A stretch of DNA of 64,000 nt from Methanoregula sp. Its GTDB lineage: Archaea > Halobacteriota > Methanomicrobia > Methanomicrobiales > Methanospirillaceae. Positions 42,495-51,357 of the stretch are shown piece after piece (position 1 is the first letter of the stretch; the number at the start of each line of letters is the position of its first letter). Location of the stretch: contig CP112999.1 of assembly GCA_026625165.1 (NCBI GenBank), positions 1,575,288 to 1,639,287 of the forward strand, written 5' to 3'. A program made the position numbers and the translations under genes. The notes under the pieces were generated by a model. It searched no databases and had not been told where the DNA came from. It worked only from the letters and a program-made list of their open reading frames with translations.

Positions 42495-42509
42495 CATAGG
42501 GGTATTTCC

Positions 42510-43835
42510 ATGAAAGGTTCAATAAAACTGTCAGTTTTTCTCGTAATTATCGTTCTCCTTGCGGTATTGTGCGCCGGCTGCACACAGCAGGCGCCGGTGT
42601 CTGCCAAGCCGACAGAGATCAAGGTCGGCGTGATCGCATCGCTGACCGGCCCGGCCAGCAATGTCGGAAAGAACATGTGGCAGTCCGCGCAGGTTGCAGC
42701 GGACGAGATCAATGCCAAAGGAGGCGTGACGCTCAAGGACGGAACAAAGATCCCGCTTAAACTGATCGTAGGTGACGACGAGTCCACCCAGCAGGGGGGA
42801 CAGAAAGCGGCGACCAAGCTGATCACCGATGACAAGGTGGACATCCTTGTCGGAGGGTACTCAAGCGCTGTCACATCTGCATATGAACAGACCATCGCAG
42901 AATACAAGGTACCGTTCATCGTTACCGGCGCTTCAAGCCCGATCATCACCCACCGCACGGACATCGATACCAGTTACGTCTTCCACCACTGCCCGACAAC
43001 CGACAGCTATGGGATGTATACCACGATGTTCATCGACCAGATCATCCGGCCTGCGGTCAATAAGAAGCTGAACGCTGCTGCCGACCGCCCGTTCCGGCTC
43101 GCACTCATATACCAGGACACGGCCTTTGGCAAAGGGGTGCAGTCCGCGGTGAACAATACGATCACAAAGGACAAGCTCAACATCGCGCTCGTCACCCAAC
43201 AGAGCTTCAAGATGGGTGAAAGCGATTTCAGGACACCGCTGACCGCAATCAAAGCTGCAAATCCCGACGCAGTATATATCGCGGCATTCCCGAACGAGGG
43301 AGCTCCGCTCATCACACAGGCGCGGAGGGATATCGGGCTTGACACGATCTTTTTGAATGTTGAGAACAATGACAACGCCCAGTTCTACAAGGACCTCGGG
43401 CAGTACGGGGAAGGCGCCATCATTGAGAGCCGGTTCTCACCCTACACTGCTCCCGTTGGCGCGGTAGCTGACTCACAGGCAAAGTTCAAGACAAGCTACA
43501 ATGCGAAGTGGGGCACGTTCCCGGACATGATGGGCGCATCCACCTACGAGGGCATCTATATTGCAGTGCAGGCGGCCGCGAGTGCCGGGACAAACGACAA
43601 GGCAACGGTCAGGCAGGCGCTTGTCGACCTGAGCATGCCGCAGGTGATCGAGGCGATGAAAGGCGGCACGATATCGTTTAATAAAGACTTCCGGGAGTCG
43701 CAGTTCGACCTCTGGATGGAGCAGCTGGCATTTGACCAGAGCGTCGGTGAATGCAGGCCGAAGATCGTATGGCCTGATAACCTCAAAGTAACTGAGTTTG
43801 TCCTACCATCGTGGTACAAACCCGGCAGCGCATAA
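42510..43835 (+). CDS. livK: Branched-chain amino-acid-type ABC transporter substrate-binding lipoprotein
   Basis: 441 residues. Signal peptide with lipobox (VLLAVLCAGC), then a periplasmic-binding type I fold: IKVGVIASLTGPASNVGKNMW, VDILVGGYSSAVTSA and AVYIAAFPNEGAPLITQAR. It binds an amino acid, amide or urea outside the cell; specificity is not decided by the sequence. First gene of livKHM. Confidence 0.9.
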   Translation: MKGSIKLSVFLVIIVLLAVLCAGCTQQAPVSAKPTEIKVGVIASLTGPASNVGKNMWQSAQVAADEINAKGGVTLKDGTKIPLKLIVGDDESTQQGGQKAATKLITDDKVDILVGGYSSAVTSAYEQTIAEYKVPFIVTGASSPIITHRTDIDTSYVFHHCPTTDSYGMYTTMFIDQIIRPAVNKKLNAAADRPFRLALIYQDTAFGKGVQSAVNNTITKDKLNIALVTQQSFKMGESDFRTPLTAIKAANPDAVYIAAFPNEGAPLITQARRDIGLDTIFLNVENNDNAQFYKDLGQYGEGAIIESRFSPYTAPVGAVADSQAKFKTSYNAKWGTFPDMMGASTYEGIYIAVQAAASAGTNDKATVRQALVDLSMPQVIEAMKGGTISFNKDFRESQFDLWMEQLAFDQSVGECRPKIVWPDNLKVTEFVLPSWYKPGSA

Positions 43836-43894
43836 AAACCCATCCAAGTCCTTTTTATTTTCCGGCGACTGATTAGCTTACAGGAGAAGATACG

Positions 43895-44770
43895 GTGGAC
43901 GTTGGGATCCTTCTGCAAATACTCTTCTGGGGGATCTATGCAGGCTGCATCTACATCCTGCTTGCCACCGGCCTGAACCTGATCTTCGGTGTCATGAAGA
44001 TCGTGAACTTCGCCCACGGCGAGTTCCTCATGATCGGCGCTTATGTAACGGCAACGGTCTTTTTTTTAACCGGCATCAACCCTTACGTGATCATCCTCTT
44101 CTCCATGTTCGCCCTGATCCTGATCGGTGCCGTTGTTGAACGGCTCTGTTTCCGCCCGATTCTTGGCACAGGCAAGCTTAATGAGATCTTCCTTTCGATC
44201 GGGCTCATCTACATCATCCAGAATGGCGCAGCTGTGATCTGGGGGGACGAGTGGCAGAGCGTCAAGAGCCCTTATGAGGGCGTAACTGTCCCGCTCGGAT
44301 CTCTCACGATACCACTGGATTACATCATCATCATGGTCGTGACTGCCGCAATCCTTGTCGGACTGTACCTTTTTTTGAGAAGGACAAAGACAGGGCGGGA
44401 GATGCGGGCGACCAGCCAGAACCGGAAAGGGGCGATGCTCGTGGGCATCAATGTCGAGCGGATGGATGTCATGAGTTTTGGTATCGGGTGCGCTCTTGCG
44501 GCAGCTGCGGGCACCCTCTGGGTAGTGAGCGGTCAGGTATTCAACCCGTACATGGGCTCCATACCCGCGGTCAAAGCATTTGCCATCATCATCCTCGGCG
44601 GGCTGGGAAGCATCCCCGGTGCAATTGTCGGTGGCCTGCTCTATGGCATTGCGGAAAACGGGGCTGCGTATTTCCTTGGCGGGGTCTGGAAGGACGCGAT
44701 CTCGTTTGTCATCCTGATCGTTGTACTAGTGATCCGGCCGACAGGACTGTTCGGGGAATCAGGAGAGTGA
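43895..44770 (+). CDS. livH: Branched-chain amino-acid-type ABC permease LivH
   Basis: 291 residues with about eight TM helices. Family motifs: TGLNLIFGVMKIVNFAHGEFLMIGAY near residue 25 and FAIIILGGLGSIPGAIVGGLLYG near 230, the EAA-like loop contacting the ATPases. GTG start at 43895 with AGGAG eight bases upstream. The two ATPases expected next are on the opposite strand beyond livM. Confidence 0.93.
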   Translation: MDVGILLQILFWGIYAGCIYILLATGLNLIFGVMKIVNFAHGEFLMIGAYVTATVFFLTGINPYVIILFSMFALILIGAVVERLCFRPILGTGKLNEIFLSIGLIYIIQNGAAVIWGDEWQSVKSPYEGVTVPLGSLTIPLDYIIIMVVTAAILVGLYLFLRRTKTGREMRATSQNRKGAMLVGINVERMDVMSFGIGCALAAAAGTLWVVSGQVFNPYMGSIPAVKAFAIIILGGLGSIPGAIVGGLLYGIAENGAAYFLGGVWKDAISFVILIVVLVIRPTGLFGESGE

Positions 44771-44777
44771 AGGGGCT

Positions 44778-45773
44778 ATGATATTTGACATGCACAGGCT
44801 GGCCCGGTACGGGATAATTGCCGTGATTGCTCTTGCCCTTATCATGCCTTTCGTATCCGACAGCATGTACCTTCTCAATCTCCTCTCCCTGATGCTGATC
44901 TTCATCATCTTTTCCTCGGCATGGAACCTGCTCGCCTGTTCCGGGCAGGGATCGCTGGGACATGCAGCGTTCTTTGGAATTGGCGCCTATGCCTCGACGC
45001 TGATCGCAGTAAAGAGTGGGATTTCTCCCTATGTGACGATCTTTTTTGGGGCTGCTGTCGCCGCGTTCATCGGGATCCTGATCGGGCTTACCTGTGTCCG
45101 GCTCAAGGAATGGTTCCTTGCCATGGTCACGTTCGGATTTGCGATCATCGTGCAGACCATCACCGTCAGTATCCTCACCCCGCTCACCGGTGGCTGGGAT
45201 GGCATTGCATCCCCCCGCCTACTCTCCCCGTCAATTCCCGGTTACCAGCTGATCGAGTACTACTCTATCCTCGCGATCGCGATTGCTTCGGTCGTCTTCA
45301 TCTGGTATATCATGAAATCCCGGATCGGGCTTGCCTTCTCCGCGATCCGCGAGAACGAGCTCGAGGCCCGGGCGTCCGGAGTAGATCCCATGCGGTACCG
45401 CCTCCTTGCATTTGCTCTCTCCGCGTACCTTGCCGGTATCGCCGGGGCACTTGAAATTCACCACATCGGGTACATCACGCCGGAGATCTTCGGAGTCGAC
45501 CTCTCGTTCTGGCCGATCACCTACGTGATCCTCGGGGGCCTTGGCACAATCGCCGGCCCGGTGATCGGGACCGTAGTCCTCACCGTCATCTGGGAGGGGC
45601 TGAAGATGGCCGGGCTCACCTTCTCGCGGTACATCATTGTGGGTGTCATCCTGATCCTTACAATTATCTTCCTGCCAAAAGGGCTTGTGGACCTCCCCAA
45701 CCAATTGCCGAAATGGCGGGAGGCATTACAGAAGATGCGGGGTAGAATTACCGGTTTGCCGGGGAAGGAATAA
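44778..45773 (+). CDS. livM: Branched-chain amino-acid-type ABC permease LivM
   Basis: 331 residues, multiple TM helices. AWNLLACSGQGSLGHAAFFGIGAYAS near residue 52 and YVILGGLGTIAGPVIGTVVL near 255 are LivM hallmarks. It starts seven bases after livH. A T7 tract at about 45788 may be its terminator. Confidence 0.93.
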   Translation: MIFDMHRLARYGIIAVIALALIMPFVSDSMYLLNLLSLMLIFIIFSSAWNLLACSGQGSLGHAAFFGIGAYASTLIAVKSGISPYVTIFFGAAVAAFIGILIGLTCVRLKEWFLAMVTFGFAIIVQTITVSILTPLTGGWDGIASPRLLSPSIPGYQLIEYYSILAIAIASVVFIWYIMKSRIGLAFSAIRENELEARASGVDPMRYRLLAFALSAYLAGIAGALEIHHIGYITPEIFGVDLSFWPITYVILGGLGTIAGPVIGTVVLTVIWEGLKMAGLTFSRYIIVGVILILTIIFLPKGLVDLPNQLPKWREALQKMRGRITGLPGKE

Positions 45774-46296
45774 GGTAAACTCTGTTAATTTTTTTGCGGT
45801 TGTGACCTGGTACGCATGCCGTTAATGAATCCGTCAGGTCACCTTTTCATCTGGTTCAGAAATGGACGGTTGTGACAGGATTTTATTGCGCTAGGGGGTT
45901 CGTGGTTCTTCAGGATCACCAGAACTGGAATTATGGATTTGGCACTCACAGCATCAGATTCCGGCCAGGGTTATCCGGGGGCATAAGTGAAATAAGCCCA
46001 TTTCAGGCTCCGTTTCCCCTGTTTTCAGGATTCGGCAGCCAGGTTTTCGTAAAATGCAGCCATCGGTATTTTGGAACTGGTTGTTTTAGGCGTATTTTGG
46101 TTGTTTGAGGTGTGAAATTGGGATATTGGACAGCCAGAAATAGCCACGTTCTGTTTGACAAAAATGCAGGGGATGAGTATTAGGTTGTGGTGGTTTTGGA
46201 TGGGAAATAAGGAAGGTTTTAAAGCGGATCGTTTTCGGATGTGTTAAAAAAATCCTAAAAAAACCGACAAGAAATACTTTTTACATATCCTGCCGG
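45774..46296. other. Intergenic stretch between converging liv half-operons
   Basis: No gene supported. T-runs near 45788 on the plus strand and near 46243-46262 read from the minus strand (two TTTTTTT tracts) probably terminate livKHM and livGF. The middle 400 bases contain short frames of 60-80 codons with no protein-like composition. Confidence 0.5.
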
Positions 46297-47001
46297 TCAG
46301 ATCCCGAGATACGCTTTCTGGATGTGCTTTTCGTGCATGAGGTCTTTTGCCTTTCCCTCAAGCACAATCCTGCCGTTTTCAATGACATACCCCCGTTTGC
46401 ACATGTCAAGCGCGTGGCGGACATTCTGCTCGAGAAGGAGCACCGTCATGCCCTCGTTGCCAAGCCGCTCCAGGGAACGGAACACCTGTGATACAAGGAG
46501 CGGGGAGAGTCCGGTTGAGGGTTCATCGAGAATGAGGAGTTTTGGATCTGACATCAGTGCACGGCTGATGGCAAGCATCTGCTGTTCGCCACCGGAGAGT
46601 GTGCCGGCCATCTGCTGCTGCCTGTCCTCCAAGACCGGAAAGAGATTCAAAACATGGTGAAGGCTGTCCTTCCAGCCATGACGGTCGCCCGCACCGAGCA
46701 TCAGGTTCTCTAAGACCGGCATCTTTGGAAATATCTCCCGCTTTTCGGGGACAAGCGCCAGCCCTTTGCTGAAGATCTCGTAGGGTTTCATCCCGAAAAT
46801 GTTCTCTTTGTTAAACCGGATCGTGCCGCGACCATTTTTATTGAGACCTGCAATCGTCTCAACGGTCGATGTCTTCCCGGAACCGTTTGGCCCGATCAGG
46901 GTCACCATCTCCCCTTCATTGACCCTGAGGCTGATGTCCCAGACGACCTGTGTGTTCCCGTGATAGATATCAAGCCCTATAATTTCCAGCACATTACACA
47001 T
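46297..47001 (-). CDS. livF: Branched-chain amino-acid-type ABC ATPase LivF
   Basis: 234 residues. Walker A GPNGSGKTSTVETIAG, family GMKPYEIFSKGLALVPEKREIFP, signature LSGGEQQMLAISRAL, Walker B LLILDEPSTGLSP, H-loop LLLEQN. ATG 47001 lies two bases after the livG stop; a GTG at 46992 has AAGGA eight bases upstream and may be the real start. It pairs with livG to energise LivHM. Confidence 0.93.
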   Translation of the reverse strand: MCNVLEIIGLDIYHGNTQVVWDISLRVNEGEMVTLIGPNGSGKTSTVETIAGLNKNGRGTIRFNKENIFGMKPYEIFSKGLALVPEKREIFPKMPVLENLMLGAGDRHGWKDSLHHVLNLFPVLEDRQQQMAGTLSGGEQQMLAISRALMSDPKLLILDEPSTGLSPLLVSQVFRSLERLGNEGMTVLLLEQNVRHALDMCKRGYVIENGRIVLEGKAKDLMHEKHIQKAYLGI

Positions 47002-47003
47002 CC

Positions 47004-47741
47004 TTAAAATACGTCAAGGTCGCCCAGGTATGTATCGATAACCTGCTGGTTGTTCACAACTTCTTCCGGCCTTCCCTCAGCAATTTTCTCGCCATGGTCC
47101 AGCACCACGATCCGGTCAGAAACTCCCATGATCACGCTCATGACATGTTCAATGATCAGGATCGAGGTCCCGTTCGAACGGATTTTTTTAATCAGGTTCA
47201 CCGCTTCGCTGCTCTCTTTCGGGTTGAGGCCGGTTGTCAGCTCATCGAGAAGCAGAAGTTTTGGATTTGACGCAAGTGCCCGGGCAAGTTGCACCCGTTT
47301 GAGCTCGACAACGTTTAAATTCCTGTTCAATGTTCCAATTTTTTCTTTGGGAAATCCTACGAAATCAAGGACAGCAGTTGCCTGCTTTTTCCCCTCCTCC
47401 ATACTTGGCATATGATTGTTGCCAAAAAGTGCACCGACCATTACGCATTCCAGTGCAGAAAGATGCGGGAATGATTCGGCGATCTGAAATGTTTTTGCAA
47501 TTCCTTTTTTACATATCCGATTAGCTTTGAATCCCGTAATATCCTCCCCGCAGAATGCGACTGTGCCTGCGGTCGGAGAAGTAATGCCGGAGATGATATT
47601 AAGCAGGGTGGTCTTCCCGGCACCGTTAGGACCGACCAGCCCGACGATCTCGTCCCTTCCGACGGTAAGACTGACACCGTTTACCGCCAGAAGCCCTCCG
47701 ATCTGTTTGGTAACATTATTCACGCTGAGGATGGAGATCAC
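47004..47741 (-). CDS. livG: Branched-chain amino-acid-type ABC ATPase LivG
   Basis: 245 residues. Walker A GPNGAGKTTLLNIISG, IAKTFQIAESFPHLSALECV, Walker B KLLLLDELTTGLNP and IIEHVMSVIMG. The ABC signature is unusual: LNVVELKRVQLARAL instead of LSxGQ, a variant seen in some archaeal LivG-like proteins. GTG start at 47741. A TTATATAAT box lies about 45 bases upstream. Confidence 0.9.
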   Translation of the reverse strand: MISILSVNNVTKQIGGLLAVNGVSLTVGRDEIVGLVGPNGAGKTTLLNIISGITSPTAGTVAFCGEDITGFKANRICKKGIAKTFQIAESFPHLSALECVMVGALFGNNHMPSMEEGKKQATAVLDFVGFPKEKIGTLNRNLNVVELKRVQLARALASNPKLLLLDELTTGLNPKESSEAVNLIKKIRSNGTSILIIEHVMSVIMGVSDRIVVLDHGEKIAEGRPEEVVNNQQVIDTYLGDLDVF

Positions 47742-47780
47742 CGTGCTGAAAAGTGATATGGTATACGTTGGCAGGAAACA

Positions 47781-47789
47781 TTATATAAT
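47781..47789 (-). promoter_or_regulatory. TATA box of livGF
   Basis: TTATATAAT, read on the minus strand as ATTATATAA, predicts a start near 47760, 20 bases before the livG GTG. It indicates that livGF has its own promoter, separate from livKHM. Confidence 0.55.
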
Positions 47790-47988
47790 TATGCAAAACT
47801 CCGTCGTGAATGGATACGTATTTGATTATCCGGGTACGAGTCTGGGGACGATATTAAAACTTTAAGTGTGCCATCCGCACACAGCACACCACCCGTTTTT
47901 ATTTTCCATCAGGTACCAATCATATCAGGTTATTTCCGATAATTCGGGCACAGGTATTTTTTATGTCTTTGTGTCCGCAGGGGTATCA

Positions 47989-48615
47989 ATGACAGAGATC
48001 ATCCAGATGTTCGTGCTTGGTTTTCTTATCGGCCTGACCGGTGCTCTAGCCCCGGGGCCGACCCTGATTGCAACTATTAACGCAACATTACGGGGAGGGT
48101 GGACAATGGGGCCCCGGGTAACTCTTGGGCACATTGCCGTTGAGATCCTGATGGTGATCCTTATCGTCGCCGGTCTTGCTGTTCTGATTGGCAGCTATTC
48201 ATGGCTCATCGCAATGATTGGGGGGATGGCACTGGTAATTTTTGGCATCCTCACTGTTGTTGAGAGCCGGCACGCCCGGATCGATCCCTCAGAATTGACT
48301 GTCTCTTCGGCAGACAGCACAACACCACGACCGTTTATTTCTGGTGTAGTCACCAGCATCTCCAACCCCTATTTCTGGCTCTGGTGGCTGACCGTGGGCA
48401 GTTCCCTCCTGATCGGGGCATATGCCGGCGGCGTCCTGAGCGCGGTTTCCTTCATCCTCGGCCACTGGGGTGCAGACCTTAGCTGGTTTACCCTTGTCTC
48501 TGCAAGTATCCACAAAGGGCGGTTTTTTCTGGGCGAAAGGGAATACCGGTGGACCCTTGCCATCTGCGGGGTATTTCTAATCCTCTTTGGCGGGTATTAC
48601 CTCACAACAATCTGA
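47989..48615 (+). CDS. LysE/RhtB-family amino-acid exporter
   Basis: About 208 residues with six TM helices. The family motif GALAPGPTLIATINATLRGGWTMGPRVTLGHI lies near residues 18-48 (key part APGPT...ATLRGG...GH), and NPYFWLWWLTVG is near 130. Exports amino acids or small metabolites. The frame is open upstream, but ATG 47989 (MTEIIQMFV) is the family start. It is divergent from livGF, so import and export genes share an intergenic region. Confidence 0.88.
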   Translation: MTEIIQMFVLGFLIGLTGALAPGPTLIATINATLRGGWTMGPRVTLGHIAVEILMVILIVAGLAVLIGSYSWLIAMIGGMALVIFGILTVVESRHARIDPSELTVSSADSTTPRPFISGVVTSISNPYFWLWWLTVGSSLLIGAYAGGVLSAVSFILGHWGADLSWFTLVSASIHKGRFFLGEREYRWTLAICGVFLILFGGYYLTTI

Positions 48616-48934
48616 ACAAGTAATTCATCCTGCATTTGATCATGACACTGCAGGAGGGGAGGTTTTTGATGTGACAGGAATGAGAATTTTTAATTTACAC
48701 ATCATCCGGGATGATTGGTTCTCCGGCCAGCCGAAAATATCAGGAAAATCAGATCTGGCTGATTTTCTCATAGAAATGCTGCAGTTCAAAAATTATTGGT
48801 GCAATCAAAAAGATTGCACAGGCAATTGGCAGAAGGCTCAAAACCAAAAAAATTCAGCCTTGTTCTTGCAATCGTGGTCATTTTTATGACAATCATTAAA
48901 TATCGTATCCCATCATAATCGTATATGAAGAGCT
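48616..48934. other. Intergenic stretch with a hairpin
   Basis: No supported gene. GAAAATCAG-ATCTGG-CTGATTTTC (48744-48767) is a perfect 9-pair hairpin, possibly a transcript-end or stability element. A 100-codon frame across this region overlaps the LysE gene and lacks protein-like features. Confidence 0.45.
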
Positions 48935-49294
48935 ATGAGCAGGGAGAAGATTCGCGTCCCACAGAAGGTATATGATGAGCTGGTCGCCCTCCAGCGTGAA
49001 ATCCATTTCACTCTCGATCACAACGACACCATCAAGAAGGCTGAAGACCGGGGTTATCTCGCAGCAGCTGATTGGATCCGGCGCAATGAAAACGCATACA
49101 AGGTAGGCTTCTCATGGGGTTTTGAACCGGCGCCCGAAGAACCGCGGGGCACGCTCCGGGATATTCCTCCACGCCAGGAACCATCCCCCCAGAGGACATT
49201 CAGACCCCGTGGTTCTGATACTCTCACAAAGGGAAAAAGGGAGCCCGAGGGCATCGTTGCAAGGATCAGCAACTGGCTTGGCAGATATTTCTAA
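48935..49294 (+). CDS. Hypothetical protein, unknown
   Basis: 119 residues, basic, no signal or TM helix. N-terminal half is helical (RVPQKVYDELVALQREIHF, DRGYLAAADWIRRNENAY). The C-terminal half is Pro/Arg-rich and disordered, ending IVARISNWLGRYF, an amphipathic helix that could touch membrane or a partner. No family recognised. Confidence 0.55.
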   Translation: MSREKIRVPQKVYDELVALQREIHFTLDHNDTIKKAEDRGYLAAADWIRRNENAYKVGFSWGFEPAPEEPRGTLRDIPPRQEPSPQRTFRPRGSDTLTKGKREPEGIVARISNWLGRYF

Positions 49295-49441
49295 TCTCCT
49301 GATACGCCCCCTTTTTTATTCTTTGAGTAATGCCTGCGCAAGGCATGATGTTGTTACCGTATCTGGGGGGGATAAAAAAAATTGTCTCTTCTTTTCGTAC
49401 CACACAAAAATTGATACTTCTCCCTGCCCTACACTAGTGCA

Positions 49442-49582
49442 ATGGGTTGCTGCAGGGAGTGCATCAGTTATAAACCAAAAACCAGCGATGAAGGAGATTG
49501 CCGGATCAACGGAGATGTACCGGCAGACCGTGACAGCGACCGCTGCCCGTCAAGGACATTTGTCAAAAAGCCATCGAAATGA
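49442..49582 (+). CDS. Small cysteine-rich protein
   Basis: 46 residues: MGCCRECISYKPKTSDEGDCR, then VPADRDSDRCPSRTFVKKP. Six cysteines in CCxxC, C and C positions with the spacing of small metal-binding proteins that carry a single iron-sulfur or zinc site. It begins after a plausible upstream region and ends 21 bases before the next gene. Short, so moderate confidence, but the C-x-x-C and PAD-x-x-x-x-RCP layout is protein-like. Confidence 0.5.
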   Translation: MGCCRECISYKPKTSDEGDCRINGDVPADRDSDRCPSRTFVKKPSK

Positions 49583-49603
49583 CCCCCGTCCGGAATTGAC
49601 ACA

Positions 49604-49963
49604 ATGCCACGCGAACTCTCGGAACAGGACATTGGAATTTTAAAAAAACTTGCCCCGGAATGTGGGGACCTCACCTGTTCAGGGTCTGGTCACCGGTTCC
49701 ATTCGATCCTGCCACCTGTCTCAAACCATTTTGCTGTTGATAAAAGTGATTTTGCGGAGAGGATCAGCCGGCTCTCCGATGAGGAACTGCGTTATATCGC
49801 AGACCTGATCATCAGGGGCGAGGAAAGTGTCGGGTGCCTGCCCGAAGAGGACCTCGAATCCCTGCTTGCATTGATCACGGAGCGGTTCTCAAAAAATGAG
49901 ACGACCCAAGTAATTGAAGCGTTTGCCTCGTTTGGGGTATGCGAACGATCCTGGGAAGGTTAG
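49604..49963 (+). CDS. Hypothetical protein, unknown
   Basis: 119 residues, mainly helical and acidic in the second half (RISRLSDEELRYIADLIIRG, LPEEDLESLLALITERFS). It has two cysteines in PECGDLTCSGSGHRF, which with the His could bind metal. It lies between the small Cys-rich gene and a HEAT-repeat gene, with four bases to the latter, so it is part of an operon with it. Confidence 0.6.
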   Translation: MPRELSEQDIGILKKLAPECGDLTCSGSGHRFHSILPPVSNHFAVDKSDFAERISRLSDEELRYIADLIIRGEESVGCLPEEDLESLLALITERFSKNETTQVIEAFASFGVCERSWEG

Positions 49964-49967
49964 CCGC

Positions 49968-50438
49968 ATGACCGAAACACCTGCGTCTGTAAAGGATCTG
50001 CACGACCGCCGTGCAACTGTAAGGGCTGCTGCTGTAAAAGCGCTGGGAGTATCCGGGGGAGCCGGAGCAATACCGGTGCTTATAGAAGCACTTGCCGATG
50101 AGCATGCGCATGTGCGTACCGAAGCTGCACGTGCACTTGGAAAGACCGGGGACGCGGAAGCGGGACCCTCTCTTATCCGGCTCCTCTGCGATCGGGAGAC
50201 AGTAGTCCGGCTTTCCGCGATGGTAGCACTCGGGAAGATCAAAGACCGGTCAGCAGTTGAACCCCTGATTGGCTGCCTCCATGACCGGGATATGCAGGTA
50301 CGGGTCGGGGCGATAGAGACACTGGCAGCACTCGGGGACATCCGGGCAATAACGCCGCTCCGGTTGTTGCTTTCAGACAAATTCTCTGATGTCCGTGAAT
50401 CCGCACAGCGTGCAATCGCAAAAATATCAAAAGGGTAA
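49968..50438 (+). CDS. HEAT-repeat protein
   Basis: 156 residues, five HEAT repeats: RRATVRAAAVKALGVSGG, HAHVRTEAARALGKTGD, ETVVRLSAMVALGKIKD, DMQVRVGAIETLAALGD and FSDVRESAQRAIAKISK. A scaffold similar in design to 36370-36972. ATG 49968 follows the previous stop by four bases. The next gene, an ABC ATPase, starts one base after its stop, so the HEAT protein is cotranscribed with the transporter. Confidence 0.85.
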   Translation: MTETPASVKDLHDRRATVRAAAVKALGVSGGAGAIPVLIEALADEHAHVRTEAARALGKTGDAEAGPSLIRLLCDRETVVRLSAMVALGKIKDRSAVEPLIGCLHDRDMQVRVGAIETLAALGDIRAITPLRLLLSDKFSDVRESAQRAIAKISKG

Positions 50439-50439
50439 G

Positions 50440-51357
50440 GTGCCGGTTATTTCAGCCGTGATCACTGCCCGGAACCTGACGAAATCCTATGGGAATGTTA
50501 TGGCAGTGGACGGCGTCAGCTTCTCAGTTACGAGGGGGGAGATCTTCGGGTTTTTGGGCCCCAACGGCGCGGGCAAGACCACGACCATGAAGATGATCCA
50601 ATGCGTCTCACCCCGCTCTGGAGGCATGCTCAGCGTCTTTGACCTTGATCCCGATGAACACCCGGCTGATATCAAACGCCGGCTCGGGGTTGTCCCGCAA
50701 GAGACAAATCTCGACCCGGACTTCACATGCGAGGGCAACCTGCTCACCTATGCCCGGTACTTCGATATCCCTGCGGATACCGCACGGAAGCGGGTAGACG
50801 AACTCCTTGCATTTGTCCAGCTCGATGAGAAGCGCAATGTTGCGATCGAGAAGTTGTCCGGGGGGATGAAACGCCGGTTGATCCTTGCCCGAGCACTGGT
50901 AAACAACCCGGAGCTTTTGATTCTTGATGAGCCAACGATCGGGCTTGACCCGCAGGCGCGTCACCTTGTCTGGGAGCGCCTGAAAATGCTGCAGGCTCAG
51001 GGATGCACGATCGTGCTCACGACGCATTATCTCGATGAAGCCGCACGGCTCTGTGACCGGCTCGTGATCATGGACAACGGAAAGATCCTCGTAGAGGGAG
51101 CCCCTGCCAACCTTGTCCGCCAGTACGCAGGTGAAGAGATTGTCGAGGTGGAGAAGAGCGACCGCGTCCTCTCGTACTTAAAGGACCGCAACACACCCTT
51201 CGAGGAAGCGGGAGACATGGTGCTGGTTCCGACGGGATCGGCCCAGGAACTTGCCCGGATCCTCTTCGACCGTTGCCAGCCGAAGAAGATCCTTACCCGC
51301 CCCGCGACGCTCGAGGACGTATTTTTGAAACTGACCGGCAGGAGGCTCCGGGATTAG
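50440..51357 (+). CDS. ABC-2 type transporter ATP-binding protein (NodI/CcmA-like)
   Basis: About 305 residues. ARNLTKSYGNVMAVDGVSF, Walker A GPNGAGKTTTMKMIQ, VVPQETNLDPDFT (Q-loop), signature LSGGMKRRLILARAL, Walker B LLILDEPTIGLDP, H-loop TTHYLDEA. The C-terminal 90 residues form the extension typical of NodI/drug-efflux ATPases. GTG 50440 is preferred. It is directly followed by its permease (stop and ATG adjoin). Confidence 0.92.
   Translation: MPVISAVITARNLTKSYGNVMAVDGVSFSVTRGEIFGFLGPNGAGKTTTMKMIQCVSPRSGGMLSVFDLDPDEHPADIKRRLGVVPQETNLDPDFTCEGNLLTYARYFDIPADTARKRVDELLAFVQLDEKRNVAIEKLSGGMKRRLILARALVNNPELLILDEPTIGLDPQARHLVWERLKMLQAQGCTIVLTTHYLDEAARLCDRLVIMDNGKILVEGAPANLVRQYAGEEIVEVEKSDRVLSYLKDRNTPFEEAGDMVLVPTGSAQELARILFDRCQPKKILTRPATLEDVFLKLTGRRLRD

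Noticed and set aside
45872..46108. 78-codon frame between the liv half-operons
   Set aside because: No start signal and residue composition like translated non-coding DNA.
48587..48889. 100-codon frame after the LysE gene
   Set aside because: It overlaps the LysE stop region, has no start signals and contains the 48744 hairpin; composition is not protein-like.
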